Assembly: GCA_944323165.1 (NCBI GenBank) | Contig: CALURK010000004.1 | Coordinates: 94,300 to 140,132 of the forward strand | Length of the DNA stretch: 45,833 nucleotides | Source of the DNA: Candidatus Gastranaerophilales bacterium | GTDB lineage: Bacteria; Cyanobacteriota; Vampirovibrionia; Gastranaerophilales; Gastranaerophilaceae | Direction: 5' to 3' | Translations under genes and position numbers: made by a program | The notes under the pieces: model-generated | What the model saw: only the letters and a program-made list of their open reading frames with translations | Told to the model about the DNA's origin: nothing | Databases searched by the model: none | In this document: positions 1-6,782 of the stretch, one piece after another | Numbering within the stretch: position 1 is the stretch's first letter | How the letters are laid out: the number at the start of each line of letters is the position of its first letter

Positions 1-539
1 AATTTTCCTTTTCTTGCTCTTTCTGTTAAATCTGTTGAATATTTTTCAAGAGCTTTCATATTTTCTTCTGCATTTTTATTATCCACTTTTTTGTTACCTC
101 TAATCTTTCTCATTGCATTCAAAACCGCATTTGTGTCAACTCCGTGACGTTTGAGCAAATCCTTGATAAAAGAATTATCCAGTTTTGTCATTGCAATTAG
201 TATACATTCAATTCCGATGAAATCATCCTTAAGGCTTTCTGCTTCTTGGGTTGCAATTTCAAGAAGGGTATTTGTGTCCCTTGACAAAAATACCTGCTGA
301 CCTGCTGTTACCCCTGATAGTGTCGGATATTCTTTAATCCTTGCAACGATTGCATTGATAAAGTTTTGATTTAAGAGCTTAAGTTCTTCCAAGTAATCCT
401 TTGAAATTCCTTTATCCTCAATCATCGCCATAACTATGTGCTCAGGCTGTACTTCGGAATTCTTATAAAAATCCTTTTTAGCGTTTGCAGCAAATATAAT
501 TTCCTGCGAATAGTTTGTAAATTTTTCAAAATTAAGCAT
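1..539 (-). CDS. clpB: ClpB chaperone, N-terminal part (runs off the left edge)
   Basis: An open frame starts at ATG 539-537 on the minus strand and has no stop before the window edge, so only about 179 residues are visible. The translation begins MLNFEKFTNYSQEIIFAAN and contains the two Clp_N repeats (about residues 1-145), with the family's QPEHIVMAMI-like and GIECILIAM segments. It then enters the linker (ALEKYSTDLTERARKGK) that normally precedes the first AAA+ domain. ClpB is a hexameric ATP-driven disaggregase that works with DnaK. The N-domain and this linker favour ClpB over ClpC or ClpA, although the ATPase and coiled-coil M domains that would settle it lie outside. A GGAG lies 11 nt before the start. 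Confidence 0.85.
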   Translation of the reverse strand, partial: MLNFEKFTNYSQEIIFAANAKKDFYKNSEVQPEHIVMAMIEDKGISKDYLEELKLLNQNFINAIVARIKEYPTLSGVTAGQQVFLSRDTNTLLEIATQEAESLKDDFIGIECILIAMTKLDNSFIKDLLKRHGVDTNAVLNAMRKIRGNKKVDNKNAEENMKALEKYSTDLTERARKGK

Positions 540-680
540 ATCAATAATTACTCCGTATAATTATATTTTAATGTGATTTTCGAAAAATCAATATTTTTTA
601 ATGATTAATTAATAATTGGGGGTAAAAATAGGGGGGTAAATTTCGGATATTACTTTTATGGTTTATGTTAGTATATTCAT

Positions 681-715
681 CCCCTCCCTTTGAAGGGGAG
701 GGTAGGGTGGGGTGG
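681..715 (+). repeat. G/C-rich hairpin repeat, left copy, flanking the DUF559 gene
   Basis: A C-rich arm at 682-690 pairs with a G-rich arm at 694-702 around a TGA loop: eight Watson-Crick pairs and one G-T. A tail rich in GGG/GGGG follows to 715. The same hairpin plus tail appears in inverted orientation just after the DUF559 gene (1085-1122) and again at 1199-1236. It stands out sharply from the AT-rich surroundings. Confidence 0.8.
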
Positions 716-721
716 AAAATA

Positions 722-730
722 TGTTATAAT
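722..730 (+). promoter_or_regulatory. extended -10 promoter, leaderless start of the DUF559 gene
   Basis: TGT-TATAAT (TATAAT at 725-730) lies 6 nt before ATG 737. A start site about 7 nt downstream of the -10 would coincide with the start codon. There is no Shine-Dalgarno. The region where a -35 would lie is inside the G/C-rich repeat. Confidence 0.6.
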
Positions 731-736
731 CAAACT

Positions 737-1087
737 ATGGATAATATTAGACTAAATGCACGAGAATTGCGTAAGAATATGACAAGCCAAGAGAGAATGT
801 TATGGGCAATTCTTAAAAATAAAAGTTTTTATGGTTATAAATTTAGAAGGCAATACCCTATAGGGAATTATATTGTAGATTTTATATGTTGTTCTGAAAA
901 AATTGTAATTGAAATTGACGGTGGTCAGCATAATAGTTTAGAAAATATTGAATATGACAAACAAAGAACTTGTTATTTGGAAAGCCAAGGATATAAAGTA
1001 TTACGTTTTTGGAATAATGATATAAATGATAATATTTCAGGTGTTTACAAAAAATTGCAGCAGGAATTTAAAGTGTCTGATCTTTAA
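737..1087 (+). CDS. DUF559 domain protein (Vsr/REase-like endonuclease fold)
   Basis: The 116-residue product is a DUF559 protein, a family structurally related to very-short-patch-repair and restriction-type nucleases; its biological role is poorly known. Visible hallmarks are an N-terminal helical part (LRKNMTSQERMLWAILKNK), FRRQYPIGNYIVDFICCSEK, the putative acidic catalytic patch VIEIDGGQH, and the closing GYKVLRFWNNDI. ATG 737 is chosen over an in-frame ATG at 665, because the extra residues would be encoded by the upstream repeat and the -10 box lies between the two. The gene is bracketed by inverted G/C-rich repeats, and its last codons and stop are part of a sequence repeated at 1192-1209. 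This looks like a small mobile or once-mobile unit, which is inference; there is no transposase here. Confidence 0.85.
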   Translation: MDNIRLNARELRKNMTSQERMLWAILKNKSFYGYKFRRQYPIGNYIVDFICCSEKIVIEIDGGQHNSLENIEYDKQRTCYLESQGYKVLRFWNNDINDNISGVYKKLQQEFKVSDL

Positions 1088-1122
1088 CCCCACCCCAGCC
1101 CTCCCCTAAAAAGGGAGGGGGT
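1078..1122 (-). repeat. G/C-rich hairpin repeat, right copy 1 (inverted relative to 681-715)
   Basis: It begins inside the DUF559 stop region (TGATCTTTAACCCCACCC) and continues through a CCCTCCCC...GGGAGGGGG hairpin. Its reverse complement matches the left copy closely, so the DUF559 gene sits between inverted repeats. Confidence 0.75.
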
Positions 1123-1191
1123 AAAGTTTAAAATTTTTTCATATATCGACATTAATTTATATTCTGTTTGTGATAATTTAGCGAATTTTGT

Positions 1192-1236
1192 TGATCTTTA
1201 ACCCCACCCTAACCCTCCCCTAAAAAGGGATGGGAT
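1192..1236 (-). repeat. G/C-rich hairpin repeat, right copy 2
   Basis: This is a direct repeat of 1078-1122: TGATCTTTAACCCCACCC followed by the same hairpin with a few changes (GGGATGGGATG on the 3' side). The 70 nt between the two right copies resemble a shortened, decayed version of the 3' end of the DUF559 gene. Confidence 0.7.
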
Positions 1237-1258
1237 GAGGTTCTTTTATTTTTTCTTA

Positions 1259-1264
1259 TATAAT
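1259..1264 (+). promoter_or_regulatory. -10 box for the DUF4127 gene (very short leader)
   Basis: TATAAT ends 14 nt before ATG 1279, giving a predicted leader of about 7-8 nt with no room for a normal ribosome binding site. Confidence 0.45.
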
Positions 1265-1278
1265 GCTAAAATTCTCGT

Positions 1279-2616
1279 ATGAAAATATGTTTTGTTCCGA
1301 TAGATAATCGTCCTGTTTGCTACAATTTGGCAAAAGACATTACTGCGATTGATGAAAGTATAGAGCTTTTTATCCCACCTCGTGAGTTTTTGGGAGATTT
1401 AACCAAAAATGCGCAGGTAAATGAAATTTTAGATTGGCTGGAAAAGCTTCCGGCATGTGATGCGATGGTTTTGTCACTGGATACAATTGCTTATGGAGGC
1501 TTAATCCCTTCAAGGCGCGGGGTAAATGATAAGGGTGTTCAGGAAAACTTTTCTGACATTAAAAACAGGATAGAGCGTTTAAAACCCTTGATTAAGGGGA
1601 AAAAAGTTTACGCTTTTTCGAGCATAATGCGGATTTCAAATAATAATTACAACGAAGAAGAAAAGGAGTATTGGAAGGATTATGGTAAGAAAATTTTTGA
1701 ATACTCTTTTTCAGGCGGAAAGAAAAATGACGGGATTCCGGAGGAGATTCTTGAGGATTATCTCGAAACTCGAAGGAGAAATTTTGAGATTAACAAGCTT
1801 TATTTAGAGTGGCAAAAAGAGGGTTTGTTTGATACTTTAATATTTTCAAAAGATGATTGTGCTACTAAGGGCTTTAATGTCGATGAGGCTCTTGAACTTG
1901 AACGATTAGGTGGAAAGACCAAAACAGGTGCGGATGAAATTCCTCTAACTCTTCTTGCAAGAGCTATCGAAAAAGATATAAAAGTTTTTGTCGAATACTT
2001 AGAGCCTGCCTATAAGGATTGCGTTTCAAACTATGAGGATGTTTCTATCGAAAAATCTGTTCTTGGACAGTTGGAATTGGGCGGATTTAGCGTTGTAGAA
2101 CATAAAGATGATGCCGATTTAGTTTTGGTTGTAAATAATTTTGTGAAAAAACAGGGTGAGCTCGTTATGGGCTGGGATACTGTTGGGAAATATAGGGATA
2201 ATTTTACAATGCCTCAAAAGCCTTATGCAGTTGCGGATGTAAGATTCGCAAATGGTGCAGATAATGATTTTGTAAAACATTTATTCACTCAGTTTGATTT
2301 AAAGAATTTTTACGGCTATTCAGGCTGGAACACTTCTGCTAATACTTTAGGAAGTATGCTTGCAGGAGTTAAGGTTAAGTGGGGTGCAAGAAAATACAAT
2401 GATTTAGCCTTCAAAAAACTCCAGATGGTAAGGTTTTTAGATGACTGGGCTTATCAAGCAAATGTTAGAGGAGTGATTGATTCACCTTGCGACATAAAAG
2501 ATCTAATGAAACCTTATGAATCAAAATTATCAAACCTTTTGGAATATAGACCTGATAAACAAATTACCTATTCCTACCCCTGGAAGCGTAAATTTGAAAT
2601 AGAAGTTAGCCTCTAA
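1279..2616 (+). CDS. DUF4127 family protein
   Basis: The 445-residue product is recognised as DUF4127 from its opening MKICFVPIDNRPVCYNLAK, from PPREFLGDLT, and from the LSLDTIAYGGLIPSRRG segment (about residues 65-82). Family members are cytoplasmic proteins of unknown function found in Firmicutes and related gut bacteria. The conserved Asp/Arg/Asn-rich N-terminus suggests a ligand- or metal-binding site, but I cannot assign a reaction. No signal peptide or membrane segment is visible. Length fits the family. The 3' end overlaps the convergent YqeG-like gene by 11 nt, so there is no space for a terminator between them. The start lacks a Shine-Dalgarno and is probably read from a very short leader. 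Confidence 0.85.
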   Translation: MKICFVPIDNRPVCYNLAKDITAIDESIELFIPPREFLGDLTKNAQVNEILDWLEKLPACDAMVLSLDTIAYGGLIPSRRGVNDKGVQENFSDIKNRIERLKPLIKGKKVYAFSSIMRISNNNYNEEEKEYWKDYGKKIFEYSFSGGKKNDGIPEEILEDYLETRRRNFEINKLYLEWQKEGLFDTLIFSKDDCATKGFNVDEALELERLGGKTKTGADEIPLTLLARAIEKDIKVFVEYLEPAYKDCVSNYEDVSIEKSVLGQLELGGFSVVEHKDDADLVLVVNNFVKKQGELVMGWDTVGKYRDNFTMPQKPYAVADVRFANGADNDFVKHLFTQFDLKNFYGYSGWNTSANTLGSMLAGVKVKWGARKYNDLAFKKLQMVRFLDDWAYQANVRGVIDSPCDIKDLMKPYESKLSNLLEYRPDKQITYSYPWKRKFEIEVSL

Positions 2617-3082
2617 TAGTTGAGCGTTCAAGTGCGCGTACAATTTTAGTCGGTAAGTTTTCTTTAGGGTTGATAGAGCCCACTAATATTGTTTTACACC
2701 CCAAAAGTTTGCCTGCTAAAATGTCTGTTAGAGGTCTATCACCAATCATTACAGCGCATTCAGGAGAAATTCCTACTGATTCCAAGTAGCTGCGCATAAT
2801 CTTAGGGTTTGGTTTGTCGGCTTTTCCTATAACTCTACATGGCGCAAGTTTAGATGCGTTTTCTATATATTTTTCATTTTTGTTATTTGATATTATTGCA
2901 ACTTCAAAGTCTTTTATAAATGTATTAAACCATTCAACTGTTTCAGGAAGAAAGGTTGATGATTTAGAAACCATAACTGTGCTGTCTAAATCGAACATCA
3001 AGCATTTAATTCCTTGCTCTTTTAATTTGCAAAAGTCAATTTCGTATATGTTCTTTAAATTATAATCAGGTTTTAAAAACAT
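2606..3082 (-). CDS. YqeG family HAD IIIA-type phosphatase
   Basis: A 158-residue HAD-superfamily protein. Motif I is MFDLDSTVM (nucleophile and acid/base aspartates), motif II lies in VAIISNNKNEK, a lysine is in GKADKPNPK, and motif III is MIGDRPLTDILAGK. This arrangement matches YqeG and YqeG-like phosphatases, related to PGP-type phosphatases; the substrate cannot be read from the sequence. It is the last gene of a minus-strand cluster with the U32 gene (24 nt apart) and probably the aminotransferase. It overlaps the end of the convergent DUF4127 gene. Length is typical for the family. Confidence 0.85.
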   Translation of the reverse strand: MFLKPDYNLKNIYEIDFCKLKEQGIKCLMFDLDSTVMVSKSSTFLPETVEWFNTFIKDFEVAIISNNKNEKYIENASKLAPCRVIGKADKPNPKIMRSYLESVGISPECAVMIGDRPLTDILAGKLLGCKTILVGSINPKENLPTKIVRALERSTIRG

Positions 3083-3106
3083 TATTATTCTCTTTCTCTT
3101 TTAAAA

Positions 3107-4375
3107 CTAGTCACCGCAAGAACATTTAGCGGTTTCATTTACCCCGCCTTTAATACCGACAGTTCTTGCAAGCGCATATTTATATTCCTTAGGTGCTTGA
3201 GTCAACTTAACGAGCAGCTCATCGTTTGTGTTTGCAAGTTCTAACTCTTCTCCCTTCATATTTTTTATTTCAGTTACCTGAGTTATGAATTTTTCAGAAG
3301 GTGAGATTATTTCTATATCTTCGTTTTTGTTGAATTTATTTTTTGTTTTGATTTTGTAGTATTCGCCGTCAAAATCCCAAAATTCGCACAAAAAGTCTGC
3401 TCCTGCCAAACCCTTAGAAATATCATAGCTGTATCCGTCTTTCGGATAACCTTCTCCAAGGTAAAATCCTGTTGTATAACCTCTGTTGCCGACTTTTAAA
3501 AGTTCATTAAAATACGGAGTCATATCAGCATCAGGGTTTTTCATTACTTCATCTATAGCCTCTCTATAAGCTTTAGCCGTTGCAGAGACGTAGTAAAGGC
3601 TTTTTGTTCTTCCTTCAACCTTAAATGAATCAATACCTGCTTCTATCATTTCCTTTAGATGTTTAACGAGGCACAAGTCTTTTGTGCTGAGTATATGAGT
3701 ACCTTTATCGTCCTGAATAATTTCCTGATATTGTCCCGGGCGTGTTTCTTCCAGTAGTTTATAACTCCAACGGCAAGGCTGAGAACAGTTTCCGGAATTT
3801 GCTTTTCTTTCCCCATTTGTCATATAGTCGCTAAGAAGGCATCTTCCCGAAAAAGATACGCACTGAGCACCGTGGATAAAGCATTCCAGCTCCATATCAG
3901 GAACTTTCTGTTTGATTTCTGCCACATCTTTTATTGGCAATTCTCTTGCAAGAATTGCTCTTGTTGCACCCATATCTTGCCAAAAGCGCACTGCTTCATA
4001 ATTTAAAATATTAGCCTGTGTGCTTACGTGAATATCGGTTTTAGGCATGTATTTTTGAGCTAATCTCATAATACCAACATCACTTATGATAAGTGCATCA
4101 GGGTTCGAATCAACAATTCTGTCCATACAAGCTTCAAGAGCTTTTATATCATTATTGAAAGCAAAAATATTCAATGTTAAATAAGATTTTGCTCCCATCG
4201 CGCGAGCTGTATCAATTGCAGATTTGAGATTGTCGAGAGTAATCAGTTCCCCTTTTCTCATAGCTCTTAAGCTAAAATCTACAACTCCCAAATACACTGC
4301 ATCAGCTCCGTATTTGATTGCGTATTTAAGTTTTTCAATGTTGCCCGCAGGCATTAATAATTCAGGTTTCTTCAT
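3107..4375 (-). CDS. U32 family protein (TrhP/YegQ-like Fe-S tRNA hydroxylase candidate)
   Basis: A 422-residue U32 protein. The N-terminus (ELLMPAGNIEKLKYAIKYGA) and ADAVYLG are the family start. Cysteines at about residues 172, 179, 197 and 235 have nearly the spacing of the four [4Fe-4S] ligands known in E. coli UbiU (169, 176, 193, 232), so an iron-sulfur cluster is likely. The family was named as peptidases, but characterised members with this cluster act in RNA or ubiquinone hydroxylation. Length and layout resemble YegQ/TrhP, which hydroxylates tRNA uridine-34 with prephenate. The C-terminus ends CSCGD, an extra cysteine pair. It lies 24 nt upstream of the YqeG-like gene and 27 nt downstream of the aminotransferase. 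The tRNA role is inference. Confidence 0.8.
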   Translation of the reverse strand: MKKPELLMPAGNIEKLKYAIKYGADAVYLGVVDFSLRAMRKGELITLDNLKSAIDTARAMGAKSYLTLNIFAFNNDIKALEACMDRIVDSNPDALIISDVGIMRLAQKYMPKTDIHVSTQANILNYEAVRFWQDMGATRAILARELPIKDVAEIKQKVPDMELECFIHGAQCVSFSGRCLLSDYMTNGERKANSGNCSQPCRWSYKLLEETRPGQYQEIIQDDKGTHILSTKDLCLVKHLKEMIEAGIDSFKVEGRTKSLYYVSATAKAYREAIDEVMKNPDADMTPYFNELLKVGNRGYTTGFYLGEGYPKDGYSYDISKGLAGADFLCEFWDFDGEYYKIKTKNKFNKNEDIEIISPSEKFITQVTEIKNMKGEELELANTNDELLVKLTQAPKEYKYALARTVGIKGGVNETAKCSCGD

Positions 4376-4402
4376 AAGAAAATTGTAACATGAAAAAATG
4401 TA

Positions 4403-5482
4403 TTAGCGGATTAAATAATTTCCTAAAATTTCGAGGGCAGTTTTTAAATTTTCTGCGCAAAAACCGATTCTTACATAACCCTCCATCTCCATTGTTTCAC
4501 CAGGAAGAAGGGCAACTCCCGTTTTTGCCTGCAAATTTTTACAGAATTCTCTGGATGGAATATTTAGACCGTAATTTAGTAAAACTGTTGTACCGCCCTT
4601 AGGTAAAATACAGCGAACTCTTGGGGTTTTATCAAGCCATTCTTTTAAAATTCCAATACCTTCATTCATTATTTTAAAATTTCTTTGGGCTATAAAATCT
4701 CTGTTTTCTAAAGCAACTGTTGAAAAATAGTCATCCAAAGCACTTATGCTAATTGTATTGTATTGCCTTTGGTGGTTAATTTCGTTTATTAAATCCCCTC
4801 TTCCTGCAACCCACCCTACTCTTAGTCCTGGAAGTGAATAAGTCTTTGACATACTGCCTACGGAAATTCCTTTGGGGTAAATGTCTGCAATTGATTTAGA
4901 ATAAGGTTTACCTATTAAATTAAGCCCTCTGTAAACTTCGTCTGAAAGTATCCAGACATTTTTCTGTCCAGCAATTTCTGCTATTTTTTCAAGCATCCAA
5001 TCAGGAATTACAGAACCAGTTGGGTTATTTGGATTGTTGAGACAGAGAAGTTTTGTCTTTGATGTAATAACTTTATCAAGTTCTTCCAAATCAGGAAGCC
5101 AATTGTTTTCTTCTTTTAGAAAATACAATTTTACACTGCACCCTATAGCTTCAGGAATTGAGTAGTGTTGTTGATACGTTGGGACAATAGAAACGACTTC
5201 GTCTCCTTTTTCAAGCAAGGATAAAAAAACTAGCTGATTTGCTCCTATTGCGCCGTGGGTGACTGTGATATTATGCTCTTTTTCGTACAAAGAATTTATT
5301 GCAGATTTTAGTCTGGAAGATCCTGTGATATCTCCGTAGCCTAGTTTTACATTAAATATTTCATCAGAATACGGAAGCTCGTTTATTGAAAGCGGTGATA
5401 TACAAGTTGTTGTAAGGTCATATTTTGCACCGGCTTCATATTTGTTCATCCATTCTTCTATTTTAAAATCCGCTATCCTCAT
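4403..5482 (-). CDS. class I/II PLP-dependent aminotransferase
   Basis: A fold-type I aminotransferase of 359 residues. Visible are LCLNNPNNPTGSVIP (substrate and PLP-proximal asparagines), WILSDEVYRGL (aspartate that contacts the pyridine nitrogen), and SMSKTYSLPGLRVGW with the Schiff-base lysine and phosphate-binding arginine. A C-terminal arginine segment (GYVRIGF) follows. Substrate specificity is not clear; it resembles aspartate/aromatic aminotransferase-like proteins annotated broadly in Firmicutes. The start at 5482 is preferred over an in-frame ATG at 5497, because an AAGGG box (5488-5492) sits 5 nt before it. It heads a minus-strand cluster with the U32 and YqeG-like genes. Confidence 0.85.
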   Translation of the reverse strand: MRIADFKIEEWMNKYEAGAKYDLTTTCISPLSINELPYSDEIFNVKLGYGDITGSSRLKSAINSLYEKEHNITVTHGAIGANQLVFLSLLEKGDEVVSIVPTYQQHYSIPEAIGCSVKLYFLKEENNWLPDLEELDKVITSKTKLLCLNNPNNPTGSVIPDWMLEKIAEIAGQKNVWILSDEVYRGLNLIGKPYSKSIADIYPKGISVGSMSKTYSLPGLRVGWVAGRGDLINEINHQRQYNTISISALDDYFSTVALENRDFIAQRNFKIMNEGIGILKEWLDKTPRVRCILPKGGTTVLLNYGLNIPSREFCKNLQAKTGVALLPGETMEMEGYVRIGFCAENLKTALEILGNYLIR

Positions 5483-5534
5483 ATATACCCTTCTCAATCT
5501 TTTTTTATACTACCATAAAATGATTGAATACGGG

Positions 5535-5564
5535 TTGGATTTTTGATACGATAACTTGTATAGT
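5535..5564 (+). promoter_or_regulatory. promoter for the exported protein at 5587
   Basis: TTGGAT (5535-5540), an 18-nt spacer and TATAGT (5559-5564) lie before a good ribosome binding site (AAAAGGGAG) and ATG 5587. The assignment rests on hexamer match only. Confidence 0.4.
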
Positions 5565-5586
5565 GATATAAAAAGGGAGTTTTTTT

Positions 5587-6594
5587 ATGAAAAGAATAAT
5601 TTTATCAGTTTTAACGTCATTACTACTCTTTTCACCGTCATTTGCTGCAAATATTGATATTTTGCCGACGATGAGCAGTAAAACTAATGTACAAGATAGA
5701 GTTTGGGTAGGAACATTCCAGCTTGTTTGGAACGATTTTATGGATAAAATCGCATTTAATCAAATAAAATTTCCGGCAGGAACTCCTGTTATTGTCAATG
5801 AACTTAATAAACAGGAATTTACGGAAGAGGATATTTCTTCTCGTTGTTATTATAAATATTTAGGCAATATTCAAAAAAATACCAAAAAAACTATAGCTAA
5901 AGCTATCAAAAGGAAATTCAATGAAACAAGTGATATTCTGGATCAGTTGGATTTAACACCTTCAAAACAGAGGTTTATTGTATATGCAATGCTCAAGAAG
6001 GATTTTAAATTTGTGGTTCCTTTTGATAAGTTAGGCAAGAGCGCATTTAGAAATATGGAAGCTGAATACTTTGGAATTTCAAAAGAATCTCAAAAAGAAC
6101 TTGACAATGGAGTTGAAGTCCTATTTTATGATAACCCTTCTGATTTTGCAGTCAAACTCGATACAAAAGGCAATGATGAGGTTTATTTATACAAGACTTC
6201 AAATACCAAAACTTTTAATTACATATATGAAGATATGCTAAAGAAAGAGTCTGCTTATAAGGGAAATAAAAAGTTTGCAGAAGTTGATGAATTAAAAATT
6301 CCTAATCTTAATTTCTTTGAGGAAAAAATATTTGAAGAAATCTGTGGAAACAGAGTAAAGGGAACAAATCTTACAATAGATCAGGCAATGGAATCTGTTA
6401 GGTTCAATATGGATAATACGGGGGTAGAATTGAAAAGTGAAGCTGCTATAATTGCAACAATGACTGCACTTCTACCACAAGATGAACCTAGATACTTTTT
6501 CTTTGATGATACATTTGTTGTGTTCCTAAAAGAAAAAGACAGAGCAAAACCTTATTTTGCACTAAGAGTTCATGATATTTCAAAATTTCAATAG
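5587..6594 (+). CDS. exported hypothetical protein
   Basis: I do not recognise this 335-residue protein. It starts with a clear Sec signal peptide (two positive charges, hydrophobic core about residues 4-15, SFA cleavage near residue 20), so it should be periplasmic or surface located. The mature part is rich in lysine, aspartate and phenylalanine, with no further membrane segment and only one or two cysteines. The middle (DILDQLDLTPSKQRFIVYAM) and the C-terminal part look like mixed alpha/beta structure without a known motif. It has its own promoter and a strong Shine-Dalgarno and precedes the murein transglycosylase gene on the same strand. An envelope role is possible but unproven. Confidence 0.7.
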   Translation: MKRIILSVLTSLLLFSPSFAANIDILPTMSSKTNVQDRVWVGTFQLVWNDFMDKIAFNQIKFPAGTPVIVNELNKQEFTEEDISSRCYYKYLGNIQKNTKKTIAKAIKRKFNETSDILDQLDLTPSKQRFIVYAMLKKDFKFVVPFDKLGKSAFRNMEAEYFGISKESQKELDNGVEVLFYDNPSDFAVKLDTKGNDEVYLYKTSNTKTFNYIYEDMLKKESAYKGNKKFAEVDELKIPNLNFFEEKIFEEICGNRVKGTNLTIDQAMESVRFNMDNTGVELKSEAAIIATMTALLPQDEPRYFFFDDTFVVFLKEKDRAKPYFALRVHDISKFQ

Positions 6595-6620
6595 GAATAT
6601 CTGATATAGGTTTGGTTTTT

Positions 6621-6651
6621 AAAGGCGTATTTTCTTTGAGAATGCGCCTTT
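6621..6651 (+). terminator. possible terminator after the exported protein gene
   Basis: An 11-bp stem (AAAGGCGTATT with AATGCGCCTTT, one G-T pair) and a 9-nt loop lie 27 nt after the stop. The following T-run is poor, so termination may be weak. Confidence 0.4.
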
Positions 6652-6725
6652 CTGATGATAAAATGTAATTTTTTATTACAGAATTTTCTTTTTGCACGTT
6701 TCTATATTAAAATAGTATTATATTT

Positions 6726-6739
6726 AAGACCTTGGTCTT
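6726..6739. promoter_or_regulatory. short inverted repeat before the transglycosylase gene
   Basis: AAGACC and GGTCTT flank a TT. The repeat lies just downstream of a TATTAT-like -10 (about 6715-6720), so it would overlap the transcription start of the gene at 6783. It could be an operator or, with the following T-run, a weak terminator. Confidence 0.3.
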
Positions 6740-6782
6740 TTTAATAGGAAGAAAGTTTAATCAAAATTTGGGAAGTATTTGA

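Noticed and set aside
665..736. Longer N-terminus for the DUF559 protein
   Set aside because: The extra residues are encoded by the G/C-rich repeat, and the promoter -10 lies inside that stretch.
4390..4602. Plus-strand ORF of 70 codons over the aminotransferase gene
   Set aside because: It is the antisense of a clear PLP enzyme gene and has no family or ribosome site.
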